The position numbers and the translations under genes are program-made. From Lysobacter lycopersici (lineage in GTDB: Bacteria > Pseudomonadota > Gammaproteobacteria > Xanthomonadales > Xanthomonadaceae), in NCBI RefSeq assembly GCF_007556775.1, contig NZ_CP041742.1:1874001-1938000 (forward strand): a stretch of 64,000 bases of DNA. The letters run 5' to 3'. Below, one piece after another: positions 47,420 to 55,326 of this stretch. The notes beneath the pieces were generated by a model. It did no database searches. It had not been told where the DNA came from and worked only from the letters and a program-made list of their open reading frames with translations. How positions within the stretch are numbered: the stretch's first letter is position 1; every line of letters starts with the position of its first letter.

Positions 47420-47800
47420 TCAGCCGTTCGCGTCCGGAAGCTTGAGCACCTGGCCCGGGAAGATCTTGTCCGGGTCGTCGATCTGGTCGCGGTTGGCATC
47501 GAAGATCGCGTGCCACTTGCTGGCCTTGCCGTAGTGCTTCTGCGCGATGTGCGAGAGCGTGTCGCCCTTTTGCACGGTATAGGTCTGCTCGCCCGCCCCG
47601 GCGCCACCGCCGTCGGGCACGCCGTCGACCTTGCCGACCACGTTGGAGAAATCGGCCTTGCCACCGGTTCCACCAGAACCACCGCTCGTATCCGGAACGG
47701 TATCGACATGGCCCTGCACGTTGGAGAAATCGGCCTTCTTTTCGCCGCCCGAGGCCAGCGACAGCGAATTCGGATCCTTGGGGTTCTGCGGATTGGTCAT
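47420..47800 (-). CDS. LysM-domain protein with duplicated N-terminal motif
   Basis: A 126-residue product with AAGGAG before the ATG at 47800. The C-terminal LysM domain (YTVQKGDTLSHIAQKHYGKASKWHAIFDAN...IFPGQVLKLP) should bind peptidoglycan. The N-terminal half carries KADFSNVQGHVDTVPD and KADFSNVVGKVDGVPD, a direct duplication split by a Ser/Gly linker. There is no signal peptide. The layout recalls YgaU/LysM BON-type proteins, but no BON domain is visible. Confidence 0.82.
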   Translation of the reverse strand: MTNPQNPKDPNSLSLASGGEKKADFSNVQGHVDTVPDTSGGSGGTGGKADFSNVVGKVDGVPDGGGAGAGEQTYTVQKGDTLSHIAQKHYGKASKWHAIFDANRDQIDDPDKIFPGQVLKLPDANG

Positions 47801-47891
47801 TGGGGACTCCTTCGCCCGTGTAAACCTCCGCCAGCGTCCCACGCGGTCCGTTAAGAAAACATCGCGTCGACCGGAACGGTTGGCCCGCGGT

Positions 47892-48707
47892 TCATTGTCG
47901 AAGGTCGCGGCCGGGCGTCGGTGCGATGAAGCCCGGCGTCGCGCGCCACGGGTTGATGTCGAGTCCGCCGCGTCGGGTGTAGCGCGCTTCCACCGACAAC
48001 GCATGCGGCCGGCAATGCGCGAGCACGTCGACGAAGATGCGTTCGACGCATTGCTCGTGGAATTCGGCGTGGTCGCGGAAGGAAACGAGGTAGCGCAGCA
48101 GCCCGGCGCGATCGATGCGCGGGCCGCGGTAGGCGATGCGCACGCTGGCCCAATCCGGCTGGCCGGTCACCGGGCAATTGGATTTCAGCAGCGCGCTCGA
48201 CAAGGTTTCGTTGGCATCGCTGCTGGCGTCGGATGCGAGCAAGGACGCATCCGGTGGGCCGTAGGATTCGATGGCGATGTCCTGCGCGTCGATGTCGATC
48301 GCTGCGTCGTCGTCGCGCAAAGGCGGCAGGCCGAACGCGACCGACACCGGCGCGCCGGCGGCGTTCGACAGGTCGCGCGCGATGGTATCGCGCACGGCGT
48401 CGTCGCCGTCGAAACGCGAGGCGTTGAAGGAGTTGAGGTAGAGCTTCAGCGATTTCGATTCGACCAGGTTCGGCGAATCCGCGGGAACCTCGAAGGTCGC
48501 GGTCGCGACGCGCGGCTTGCCGCGCGCGTCCAGCCACGAGAGTTCGTAGGCGTGCCAGCGGTCGAATCCGGCGAAGGGCAATGCATCGGCTCGAATGCCG
48601 AGCGCGTCGCGACCGAGGCTGCGCGCGATCGGGAACAGCAGCGAGGCGTCGTATTCGCGCGGATAGTCGACGTGGCGGCCGAGCGAGGAATCTTGCGGGG
48701 TGCTCAT
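47892..48707 (-). CDS. queF: NADPH-dependent 7-cyano-7-deazaguanine reductase QueF
   Basis: A 271-residue long-form QueF that reduces preQ0 to preQ1 in queuosine synthesis. The conserved [18 protein letters not shown] (NADPH site) and [16 protein letters not shown] (catalytic Cys) are present, with the E-F-H-E-Q-C region ([16 protein letters not shown]). Starts [16 protein letters not shown]. It is a single gene with no other queuosine genes nearby. Confidence 0.95.
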   Translation of the reverse strand: MSTPQDSSLGRHVDYPREYDASLLFPIARSLGRDALGIRADALPFAGFDRWHAYELSWLDARGKPRVATATFEVPADSPNLVESKSLKLYLNSFNASRFDGDDAVRDTIARDLSNAAGAPVSVAFGLPPLRDDDAAIDIDAQDIAIESYGPPDASLLASDASSDANETLSSALLKSNCPVTGQPDWASVRIAYRGPRIDRAGLLRYLVSFRDHAEFHEQCVERIFVDVLAHCRPHALSVEARYTRRGGLDINPWRATPGFIAPTPGRDLRQ

Positions 48708-48776
48708 GCGGGGATTATCGCCTGAGTCGAACGGTGCGGAGTAACGGCTTCGATTCGAATGGATTATTACCCGCAG

Positions 48777-49148
48777 TCAATAAAAGCCACTGCAATGCCA
48801 TCTTTCCCGCGATCCTTTGGGTTGCAGGGTGCAGTTGTTAACTCCGGGGCCTGTGTAGTGAAAAGTCAGCATATAAGTGCCGCTCGGCTCTAGCTCGTAA
48901 ATGAAGGTGACGCCTTCTGTATTGTCAGGGCGCAGCTCATTCAAGGGTGTCCTGAGAAACTCCGGAGACAGGGCAGACAAGGATTTTGGGTACTGTCCGT
49001 GGACGGATTTAAATTTTTCGAGCGCTGCCACGGCTTGTTCACCCTTCTGCTTACCTTCTGCAAGTTTTTGACCTTCCTTCGAGTCCCAGCAAGATGCGAG
49101 GAGCACAGAAGCCGTCAAGAGAGTCAGTGTGGAAATGATGCGCGTCAT
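48777..49148 (-). CDS. Small lipoprotein, unknown, low GC
   Basis: A 123-residue product starting at the ATG at 49148; a TTG at 49160 would add four residues. The signal ends LLASCWDSKEGQ (lipobox Cys). A helix (KGEQAVAALEKFKSVHGQYPKSLSALSPEFL) and a small beta part (FIYELEPSGTYMLTFHYTGPG) follow, a layout that recalls pseudopilin-like domains. Base composition is clearly more AT-rich than its neighbours, suggesting recent acquisition. No family is named with confidence. Confidence 0.65.
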   Translation of the reverse strand: MTRIISTLTLLTASVLLASCWDSKEGQKLAEGKQKGEQAVAALEKFKSVHGQYPKSLSALSPEFLRTPLNELRPDNTEGVTFIYELEPSGTYMLTFHYTGPGVNNCTLQPKGSRERWHCSGFY

Positions 49149-49166
49149 AAAGGTGGCCAACTTACG

Positions 49167-50480
49167 TTATCGGGAGACGGGTGATTCACCATCAGCCAGA
49201 AAATCCAGCGTCGTCTGCAGCATCGCGCGCAGGCCGACGTCGAGCGCACCTTCGTCCGGCGAATACAGCGGCGAGTGGTTCATCGGCATCGTCGCCGGGT
49301 CCTTGCCTGCCGGCGTGCTGCCGACGAAGAAGAACATCACTGGCGCGGCGCCGGCGTAGTAGGCGAAATCCTCGGACACGGTCAGCGGCGGTTGGTCGAT
49401 CACGTGGTCCTTGCCGACCGCCGCTTCCAGCGACGGGCGCAGCTTCGCGACCAATGCCGGATCGTTGACCAGCGCCGGCGCGTTGGAATCGACCTCGAGC
49501 TCGGCCTTCGCGCCGCTGGCTTCGGCGAAATCCGTCGCGGTGCGGCGGAAACGATCGACCACGTCGGCGCGCACCTTGGGATCGAACGTTCGCAACGTTC
49601 CGACCAGCAGCGCGTCGTCGGGGATGATGTTGAAGCGCACGCCGGACTGGAACAGCCCCGTGGTCAGCACCACCGGCGAATTCGCGATGTTGACCTGGCG
49701 CGCGACGATCGACTGCGTGCCGAGCAGGATCTGCGCGCCGACGGTGATCGGATCGACGCCATCCCAGGGCCGCGCGCCGTGGGTCTGCTTGCCGGTCACC
49801 TTCAGCGTCCACTCATCGACCGCGGCCATGGTCGGGCCTGCGCGCACGCCGATGTCGCCGACGTGCAGGCTGGCCCAGACGTGCAGGCCGAGCACGGCGT
49901 CGGGCTTGAAGTCGCGGAACAGGCCTTCGTCCATCATCAGTTTCGCGCCGGCGATTTCGCCCGGCGTCGGCGGGCCTTCCTCGGCCGGCTGGAACACGAA
50001 CATCACCTCGCCCGGCAATTCGCTCTTCATCTTCGACAGCGCTTCGGCCACGCCGAGCAGGATCGCCACGTGCATGTCGTGGCCGCAGGCGTGCATCACC
50101 CCGACCGGCTGGCCGCGGTATTCGCTCTTCACCGTCGAGGCGAACGGCAATCCGGTCTGCTCGGTCACCGGAAGCGCGTCCATGTCGGCGCGCAGCGCAA
50201 TGCGCGGCCCGGGCTTGCCGCCTTTCAAAATCGCGACAACGCCGGTATGCGCGATGCCGGTCTTAGGCTCCAGCCCGAACGAACGCAGCTTGTCGGCGAT
50301 GAATTGCGCAGTGCGGGTTTCGTGGTTGCCGAGTTCCGGATGCTGGTGGATGTCGCGGCGCCAGGCGACGATGTCGGCGCGTTCGCCTTGCGCGGCGGCC
50401 GCGACCTCGGGGCGCTGGTCGGCGAATGCGCTGGCGGGCAACAGCGCAGCGAGGGCGAGGGAGAGCGGCAGCAGGCGCAT
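49167..50480 (-). CDS. M20 family amidohydrolase (exported)
   Basis: A 437-residue product with a signal peptide (MRLLPLSLALAALLPASAFA). The metal ligands and motifs of the M20D hippurate hydrolase/IAA-amino acid hydrolase group are present: HQHPELGNHETRTA, RADMDALPVTE, MHACGHDMHVAILLG, FQPAEEGPPTPGEI, and the dimerisation lid. It cleaves N-acyl amino acids or similar amides in the periplasm; the true substrate is unknown. It lies 56 bp after the thioesterase gene. Confidence 0.9.
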   Translation of the reverse strand: MRLLPLSLALAALLPASAFADQRPEVAAAAQGERADIVAWRRDIHQHPELGNHETRTAQFIADKLRSFGLEPKTGIAHTGVVAILKGGKPGPRIALRADMDALPVTEQTGLPFASTVKSEYRGQPVGVMHACGHDMHVAILLGVAEALSKMKSELPGEVMFVFQPAEEGPPTPGEIAGAKLMMDEGLFRDFKPDAVLGLHVWASLHVGDIGVRAGPTMAAVDEWTLKVTGKQTHGARPWDGVDPITVGAQILLGTQSIVARQVNIANSPVVLTTGLFQSGVRFNIIPDDALLVGTLRTFDPKVRADVVDRFRRTATDFAEASGAKAELEVDSNAPALVNDPALVAKLRPSLEAAVGKDHVIDQPPLTVSEDFAYYAGAAPVMFFFVGSTPAGKDPATMPMNHSPLYSPDEGALDVGLRAMLQTTLDFLADGESPVSR

Positions 50481-50536
50481 GGCGAAGGCTCGTCGCGACG
50501 GGTGCCGACGATGCTAGCGCAGCCGCCGGGCCGCGG

Positions 50537-50944
50537 TCAGGCGGAAAGTGCCGGCACCTCGGTCGGGCGTCCGCGCGCATCCAGCGCGATCATCACGAAA
50601 CGCCCGCGCGTGCACAGGTCGCGTTCCCCGGTCGGCAGGTCCTCGGCGATCAATTCGACGTCCACCAGCATCGAACTGCGACCAACGCCGACCACGCGCG
50701 CGATCGCCTCCACCAATTGCCCCTGCCGCACCGGCAGGCGGAAATTCACCTGCTCCGAACGCGCCGTCACTACGGTCTTGCGCGCATAGCGCGAGGCGGC
50801 GACGAACGCGGCCTTGTCCATCCATGCCAGCGCCTGTCCGCCGAACAGCGTGCCGAGGTGGTTGGCGTGGTCGGGAAAGACCATTTCCAGCAGGCGCGCC
50901 TCGGTCGGCGGCGCGGGCGAGGTGTTTCCCGCGTCAGAACGCAT
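50537..50944 (-). CDS. Hot-dog acyl-CoA thioesterase
   Basis: A 135-residue hot-dog protein of the YciA/BACH type that hydrolyses acyl-CoA. The signature is VFPDHANHLGTLFGGQALAWMDKAAFVAASRYA, with the usual Asn-His-x-Gly and Asp. Its start overlaps the end of nrdB by 11 bases, so it is probably co-transcribed with it. There is no sign that it serves the lipid operon. Confidence 0.88.
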   Translation of the reverse strand: MRSDAGNTSPAPPTEARLLEMVFPDHANHLGTLFGGQALAWMDKAAFVAASRYARKTVVTARSEQVNFRLPVRQGQLVEAIARVVGVGRSSMLVDVELIAEDLPTGERDLCTRGRFVMIALDARGRPTEVPALSA

Positions 50945-51986
50945 GGTCGAAACCGACGTCGCCCTGCACGCCGACCTGGTAGGCCGACACGCGCCGCTCG
51001 AAGAAGTTGGTCAGTTCCTGCACGTCCTGCAGGTCCATGAACGGGAAGGGATTGCGTGCGCCGAAATGCGTGGCGAACCCGAGCTGCGACAAGCGCTGGT
51101 CGGCGCAGTATTCCAGGTATTGGCGCATGTCCTTCAGCGATAGCCCGGCCACGCCGCCGGACAGCGTGTCCTGCGCGAACGCGAATTCGCATTCCACCGC
51201 TTCGGCGAGCATGTCCACCACTTGCCGGCGGAAGTCGTCGTCGACGAGATCCGGCTCCTCCTCGCGCGCGGTGCGGATCACTTCGAAGGCGAAGGCCATG
51301 TGCCCGCTCTCGTCGCGGAACACCCAATTGGTGCCGCTGGCCAACCCGTGCAGCAGGCCGCGCGAACGCAGGTAGTACACGTAGGCGAACGCGGCGAAGA
51401 AGAACAGGCCCTCGATGCAGGCGGCGAAGCAGACCAGGTTAAGCAGGAACGCGCGGCGCTGTTCACGCGTCTCGACGCGCCGCAGCGACTGCACCGAATC
51501 CATCCACTTGAAGCAGAACTCGGCCTTGGTGCGGATCGAGGGGATGTTGTCCACCGCGGCGAAGGCCCTGGCGCGCTCGTTCGGATCCGGCAGGTAGGTG
51601 TCGAGCAGGGTCAGGTAGAACTGCACGTGCAGCGCTTCCTCGTACAACTGCCGCGACAGGTACATGCGCGCTTCCGGCGCGTTGACGTGCTGGTACAGGT
51701 TCAGCACCAGGTTGTTGGCCACGATCGAATCGCCGGTGGCGAAGAACGCCACCAGCCGTTCGATCAGGTGGCGCTCGGCCGGGCCGAATTTGTGCTTGAG
51801 ATCGTTGACGTCCAGCGAGAAGTCCACTTCCTCCACCGTCCAGGTGTTGCGGATGGCGTTGCGGTACATCTCGTAGAACTTGGGGTAGCGCATCGGGCGC
51901 AGGGTCAGCTCGAAGCCCGGGTCGAGGAGGCGAGGAACGAGTGGATAGGAACGAGGAACGAGAGTGGGGTTTACGGATGCGGGCAT
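50934..51986 (-). CDS. nrdB: Ribonucleoside-diphosphate reductase beta subunit (class Ia)
   Basis: A 350-residue R2 subunit that carries the di-iron/tyrosyl radical used by NrdA. Iron ligands sit in RQLYEEALHVQFY, and the radical Tyr is Tyr124, four residues after the His, so this is not a Phe-type (Chlamydia) R2. A second ligand set lies in FRDESGHMAF. The first 22 or so residues (TLVPRSYPLVPRL) are encoded by one inverted repeat of the inserted IVS-like element and have no family match, so the native start may have been nearer FELTLRPMRYPKFYEMY. It is separated from nrdA by that insertion. Confidence 0.93.
   Translation of the reverse strand: MPASVNPTLVPRSYPLVPRLLDPGFELTLRPMRYPKFYEMYRNAIRNTWTVEEVDFSLDVNDLKHKFGPAERHLIERLVAFFATGDSIVANNLVLNLYQHVNAPEARMYLSRQLYEEALHVQFYLTLLDTYLPDPNERARAFAAVDNIPSIRTKAEFCFKWMDSVQSLRRVETREQRRAFLLNLVCFAACIEGLFFFAAFAYVYYLRSRGLLHGLASGTNWVFRDESGHMAFAFEVIRTAREEEPDLVDDDFRRQVVDMLAEAVECEFAFAQDTLSGGVAGLSLKDMRQYLEYCADQRLSQLGFATHFGARNPFPFMDLQDVQELTNFFERRVSAYQVGVQGDVGFDHAF
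51934..51962. repeat. Left inverted repeat of the IVS-like element
   Basis: It reads ggaacgag-N6-ggaacgaggaacgag. The matching inverted copy is at 52417-52445. This copy lies inside the nrdB reading frame and encodes LVPRSYPLVP on the minus strand. Confidence 0.85.
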
Positions 51987-52050
51987 GAGAGTTTTCCTGA
52001 TGGTGGTTCCGTTGCAGGCGCGGCAACGTGTGCCTGCAAGGGAGCGAGCG

Positions 52051-52404
52051 ATGCACTATCGGGATGCGGAAGTCTGGAAAAGGTCGATGGCGCTGGCCGA
52101 GCAGGCATGCAGGCTGGCCGATGGATTGCCGGCGGCGGAACGCTTCGGATTGCGTTCGCAAATCAGCCGCGCGGCGGTCTCGGTGCCCAGCAATATCGCG
52201 GAAGGATGGTCGCGCGAATCACGCAGGGAGAAAGCCCAATTCATGGCGATCGCCCAAGGATCGCTGTCCGAACTGCATACCCAATTGCTGCTCTGCGAAC
52301 GCTTGGGGTGGCTCGACCCCGGGGCGCTTCGACTGCCCTACGGCCTGATCGACGAGACCAGCCGCATGCTGACCACGCTGCGAAGGAAAATGAGAACGGG
52401 ATAA
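52051..52404 (+). CDS. Four-helix-bundle protein of the 23S rRNA IVS / bAvd-like family
   Basis: A 117-residue product with GGGAG seven bases before the ATG. It begins HYRDAEVWKRSMALAEQACRL and contains RSQISRAAVSVPSNIAEGWSRESRREKAQFMAIAQGSLSEL, the strong family signature. Members occur inside intervening sequences of 23S rRNA and as dispersed single genes; a nucleic-acid-binding role is suspected. Here it lies opposite to and between nrdA and nrdB, bounded by 29-bp inverted repeats, as if it were a small mobile cassette. Confidence 0.9.
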   Translation: MHYRDAEVWKRSMALAEQACRLADGLPAAERFGLRSQISRAAVSVPSNIAEGWSRESRREKAQFMAIAQGSLSELHTQLLLCERLGWLDPGALRLPYGLIDETSRMLTTLRRKMRTG

Positions 52405-52416
52405 GCATTGCTTTTG

Positions 52417-52445
52417 CTCGTTCCTCGTTCCCCTGCGCTCGTTCC
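52417..52445. repeat. Right inverted repeat of the IVS-like element
   Basis: It is the reverse complement of the left repeat with the same 8 + 6 + 15 plan; only the six spacer bases differ (tggata versus cgcagg read in one direction). It stops five bases from the nrdA stop codon. Confidence 0.85.
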
Positions 52446-52449
52446 TGCT

Positions 52450-54867
52450 TCACTGGCAGGCCTCGCAGCTTCCCGGGTTTTCCAGCGAACATGCCACGGC
52501 CTGTTCCGGCGCGTAGTCCGGTTTCGGCGCCTCCGTCGCGGTGTTGCCGACCGTGGCCTTGGCGATCTTCGTCGCCGGGCGAGAGCGAAGGTAGTACGTC
52601 GTCTTGATGCCGCGCTTCCACGCGTACATGTACATCGACGACATCGCGCCGATGCTCGGGCTCTCCATGAACAGGTTGAGCGAGGCCGACTGATCGATGA
52701 AGGCGCCGCGCTCGGCGGCCATGTCGATCAGGGAGCGCATCGGGATTTCCCATGCGGTGCGGTAGATCGCGCGCAGCGCCCCCGGGATCGCGTCGACGCC
52801 TTGGACCGACCCCTCCGCGCGCTTGATCGCGTCGCGCAGTTCCGGCGTCCATAGCCCGAGCTTCTTCAGCTCCTCGACCAGGTAGCGGTTGACCTGCAGG
52901 AAGTCGCCCGACAATGTCTCGCGCTTGAACAGGTTGCTGACCTGCGGTTCCGCGCATTCGTAGCAACCAGCGATGGAGGCGATGGTAGCGGTCGGTGCGA
53001 TCGCGACCAGCAGCGAATTGCGCAGGCCATGTTCGCGAATGCGCTGGCGAAGGCCGTCCCAGCGTTCGGCGTTGCCAGGCGCGACATTCCAGGCGTCGAA
53101 CTGCAATTCGCCATTCGCGGCGCGGGTGTCGGCGAAGGCCGGGTGCCGGCCTTTCTCGATGGCCAATTCGTTCGACGTATCCAGCGCGCGGAAGTAGATT
53201 TCCTCGGCGATCCTCGCCGACAACGCGCGCGCCTCGTCGCCGTCGAACGGCAGGCGCAGCTTGAAGAACACGTCCTGCAGGCCCATCACCCCGAGCCCGA
53301 CTGGACGCCAGCGCAGGTTGCCGCGGCGCGCGGATTCGATCGGGTAGAAGTTCAGGTCGATCACGCGATCGAGCTGGCGGACCGCGAGCTGCACGGTTTC
53401 GCCGAGCTTGTCGAAGTCGAAGAAACCGTCTTCGTCGAAGTGCCGCGCGAGGTTGATCGAGCCGAGGTTGCATACCGCGGTTTCGTCGTCGCCGGTGACT
53501 TCGAGGATCTCGGTGCACAGGTTCGACAGGTGGATCACGTTGCCGGCGCGCAGGGTCTGGTTGCTGGCGCGGTTGCACTTGTCCTTGAAGGTCATCCAGC
53601 CATTTCCGGTCTGGGCGAGGGTGCGCATCATCCGCGCGTAGAGTTCGCGCGCCTTGAGCTTGCGCGTCGCCTTGCCCTGCGCCTCGGCCTGTTCGTAGGC
53701 GCGCTCGAAATCCGTGCCGAACAGGTCGGTGAGCTCGGGCACCACGCGCGGGTCGAACAGCGACCAGTCGTCGTCGGCCTCCACCCGGCGCATGAAGATG
53801 TCCGGGATCCAGTTGGCGAGGTTGAGGTTGTGCGTGCGCCGCGCCTCGTCGCCGGTGTTGTCGCGCAGCTCGAGGAATTCCTCCACGTCCGCGTGCCACG
53901 GTTCCAGGTAGACGCAGGCCGCACCCTTGCGCTTGCCGCCCTGGTTGACCGCGGCGACCGAGGAATCGAGCGTCTTCAGCCACGGCACGATGCCGTTGGA
54001 ATGGCCGTTGGTGGACTTGATCAGCGAACCACGCGAACGCACGCGCGTGTACGACACGCCGATTCCCCCGCTGAACTTGCTCAGTTGCGCGATGTCGCCG
54101 TACTTCGCGTAGATCGATTCCAGCGTGTCCCGCGGCGAATCGAGCAGGAAGCAGGACGAGAGTTGCTCGTGGGTGGTGCCGCTGTTGAACAGGGTGGGCG
54201 AGGAGGCGATGTATTCCAGCCGGGCGAAGCGCTGGTACAGCGCCAGCGCCTCGGGCACGTCCTCGGAGAGCGCGCAGGCGATGCGCAGGAAGAACTGCTG
54301 CGGCGTCTCGATCACCTTGCGGCTGTGCGGGTGGCGCAGCAGGTAGCGGTCATAGAGCGTGCGCAGGCCGAAGTAATCGAACTCGCGGTCCAGCGAAGGA
54401 TCCAGCGCGTCGTTGAGCTTGCGCGCGTTGGCCTGCACGAAGCCGAGCAGGCGGTCGTTGATCAGGCCCACGTCGTGCCCGCGCGCGACCGATTGCGAGA
54501 ACGCGTGGATCTCCTGGCCGGCGACTTCCTTGGCGATCACGCCCGCGAGCAAGCGTGCGGCGAGGCGGCCGTACTCGGGTTCCTCGCCGGTGAGCAGCGC
54601 GGCGGTGCGGATCGACAGTTCGTCCAGTTCCGCGGTGGTCGCGCCGTCGTACAGGCCGGAGATGGTGCGGGTCGCGACGCGCATCGGCTCGACCGCATGC
54701 AGCCCCTCGGCGGCACGGGTCACCGCGCGCACGATCTTGTTCAAATCCACCGGCTCGCTGGAACCGTTGCGCTTGGTCACGCGCATCGTGGTTGCGGTGG
54801 GCGGTGCGGTCAGGTCGAATGCGGGCGTCGTCGCGGCGGCGGCCACGGCGGTATCGGTATGCGACAT
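52450..54867 (-). CDS. nrdA: Ribonucleoside-diphosphate reductase alpha subunit (class Ia)
   Basis: An 805-residue R1 subunit. An ATP-cone lies near residues 28-115 (RVTKRNGSSEPVDLNKIVRAV). The barrel has SCFLLDSPRDTLESIYAKYGDIAQLSKFSGGIGVSYT, NLCTEILEVTGDDETAVCNLGSINLARH, and the radical transfer Tyr pair in SMYMYAWKRGIKTTYYLRSR. The C-terminal cysteines for thioredoxin are in PGSCEACQ. It reduces ribonucleoside diphosphates with NrdB. It is preceded by a cobalamin riboswitch and a sigma-70 promoter. Known regulation of this type shuts the gene off when B12 is present. Confidence 0.95.
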   Translation of the reverse strand: MSHTDTAVAAAATTPAFDLTAPPTATTMRVTKRNGSSEPVDLNKIVRAVTRAAEGLHAVEPMRVATRTISGLYDGATTAELDELSIRTAALLTGEEPEYGRLAARLLAGVIAKEVAGQEIHAFSQSVARGHDVGLINDRLLGFVQANARKLNDALDPSLDREFDYFGLRTLYDRYLLRHPHSRKVIETPQQFFLRIACALSEDVPEALALYQRFARLEYIASSPTLFNSGTTHEQLSSCFLLDSPRDTLESIYAKYGDIAQLSKFSGGIGVSYTRVRSRGSLIKSTNGHSNGIVPWLKTLDSSVAAVNQGGKRKGAACVYLEPWHADVEEFLELRDNTGDEARRTHNLNLANWIPDIFMRRVEADDDWSLFDPRVVPELTDLFGTDFERAYEQAEAQGKATRKLKARELYARMMRTLAQTGNGWMTFKDKCNRASNQTLRAGNVIHLSNLCTEILEVTGDDETAVCNLGSINLARHFDEDGFFDFDKLGETVQLAVRQLDRVIDLNFYPIESARRGNLRWRPVGLGVMGLQDVFFKLRLPFDGDEARALSARIAEEIYFRALDTSNELAIEKGRHPAFADTRAANGELQFDAWNVAPGNAERWDGLRQRIREHGLRNSLLVAIAPTATIASIAGCYECAEPQVSNLFKRETLSGDFLQVNRYLVEELKKLGLWTPELRDAIKRAEGSVQGVDAIPGALRAIYRTAWEIPMRSLIDMAAERGAFIDQSASLNLFMESPSIGAMSSMYMYAWKRGIKTTYYLRSRPATKIAKATVGNTATEAPKPDYAPEQAVACSLENPGSCEACQ

Positions 54868-55046
54868 CGGTCATCTCCATGCATGGCGCACGGGCCGGGC
54901 CTGTCCCCCGCAGGCGCGGATGGCATCGGAAACGCAGAGTGGAGGCGAGGTGTCGCAGGAACCGGAATGGAACGATGGCGGGCCTGCTGCACCAGCCATC
55001 TCCCCCCGGAGATTCCTCGGCCGGCACCGCGCGGCGTGCATCGCGC

Positions 55047-55232
55047 GGCTGTCGGCAGGTCTTCGGGCTCGTGGATCCGGCACCGGGTTCCCGATGCCAC
55101 CTCGGTCGCTGCTTCCCGGGGCCACCGCCCCAGTGCCTTTCGCGACCGCGTCACCACCTACCGCTGCGGGGCAGCGCCGGCATTGGACCGGCTTCCCTTT
55201 TCATCCGTTGGCCGAAGCCGCCGGAACCGACG
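55047..55232 (-). ncRNA. Cobalamin (B12) riboswitch upstream of nrdA
   Basis: Read on the minus strand, conserved elements appear in order: closing stem GTCGG, AAAAGGGAAGCCGGTCC, GCCGGCGCTGCCCCGCAGCGGTA, CACTGGGG...CCCCGGGAAG, then the B12 box AGCCCGAAGACCTGCC (55054-55069) and the partner CCGAC. This matches the Rfam cobalamin riboswitch plan as remembered. About 180 bases of leader remain before nrdA, including GGAG near the start codon. Confidence 0.93.
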
Positions 55233-55237
55233 CGCAC

Positions 55238-55266
55238 AACATACGGTGGCCGTGCGGGCGGGTCAA
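55238..55266 (-). promoter_or_regulatory. Sigma-70 promoter of nrdA
   Basis: On the minus strand, TTGACC (-35) and TATGTT (-10) have an exact 17-base spacer. The predicted start falls at about 55231, precisely at the first base of the riboswitch. Confidence 0.7.
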
Positions 55267-55326
55267 CGCGAAATGCCAATGCCGAGGTTTGCGGAAAGGC
55301 GGGCTGAACGCGCCAGCTGTCTGCCA

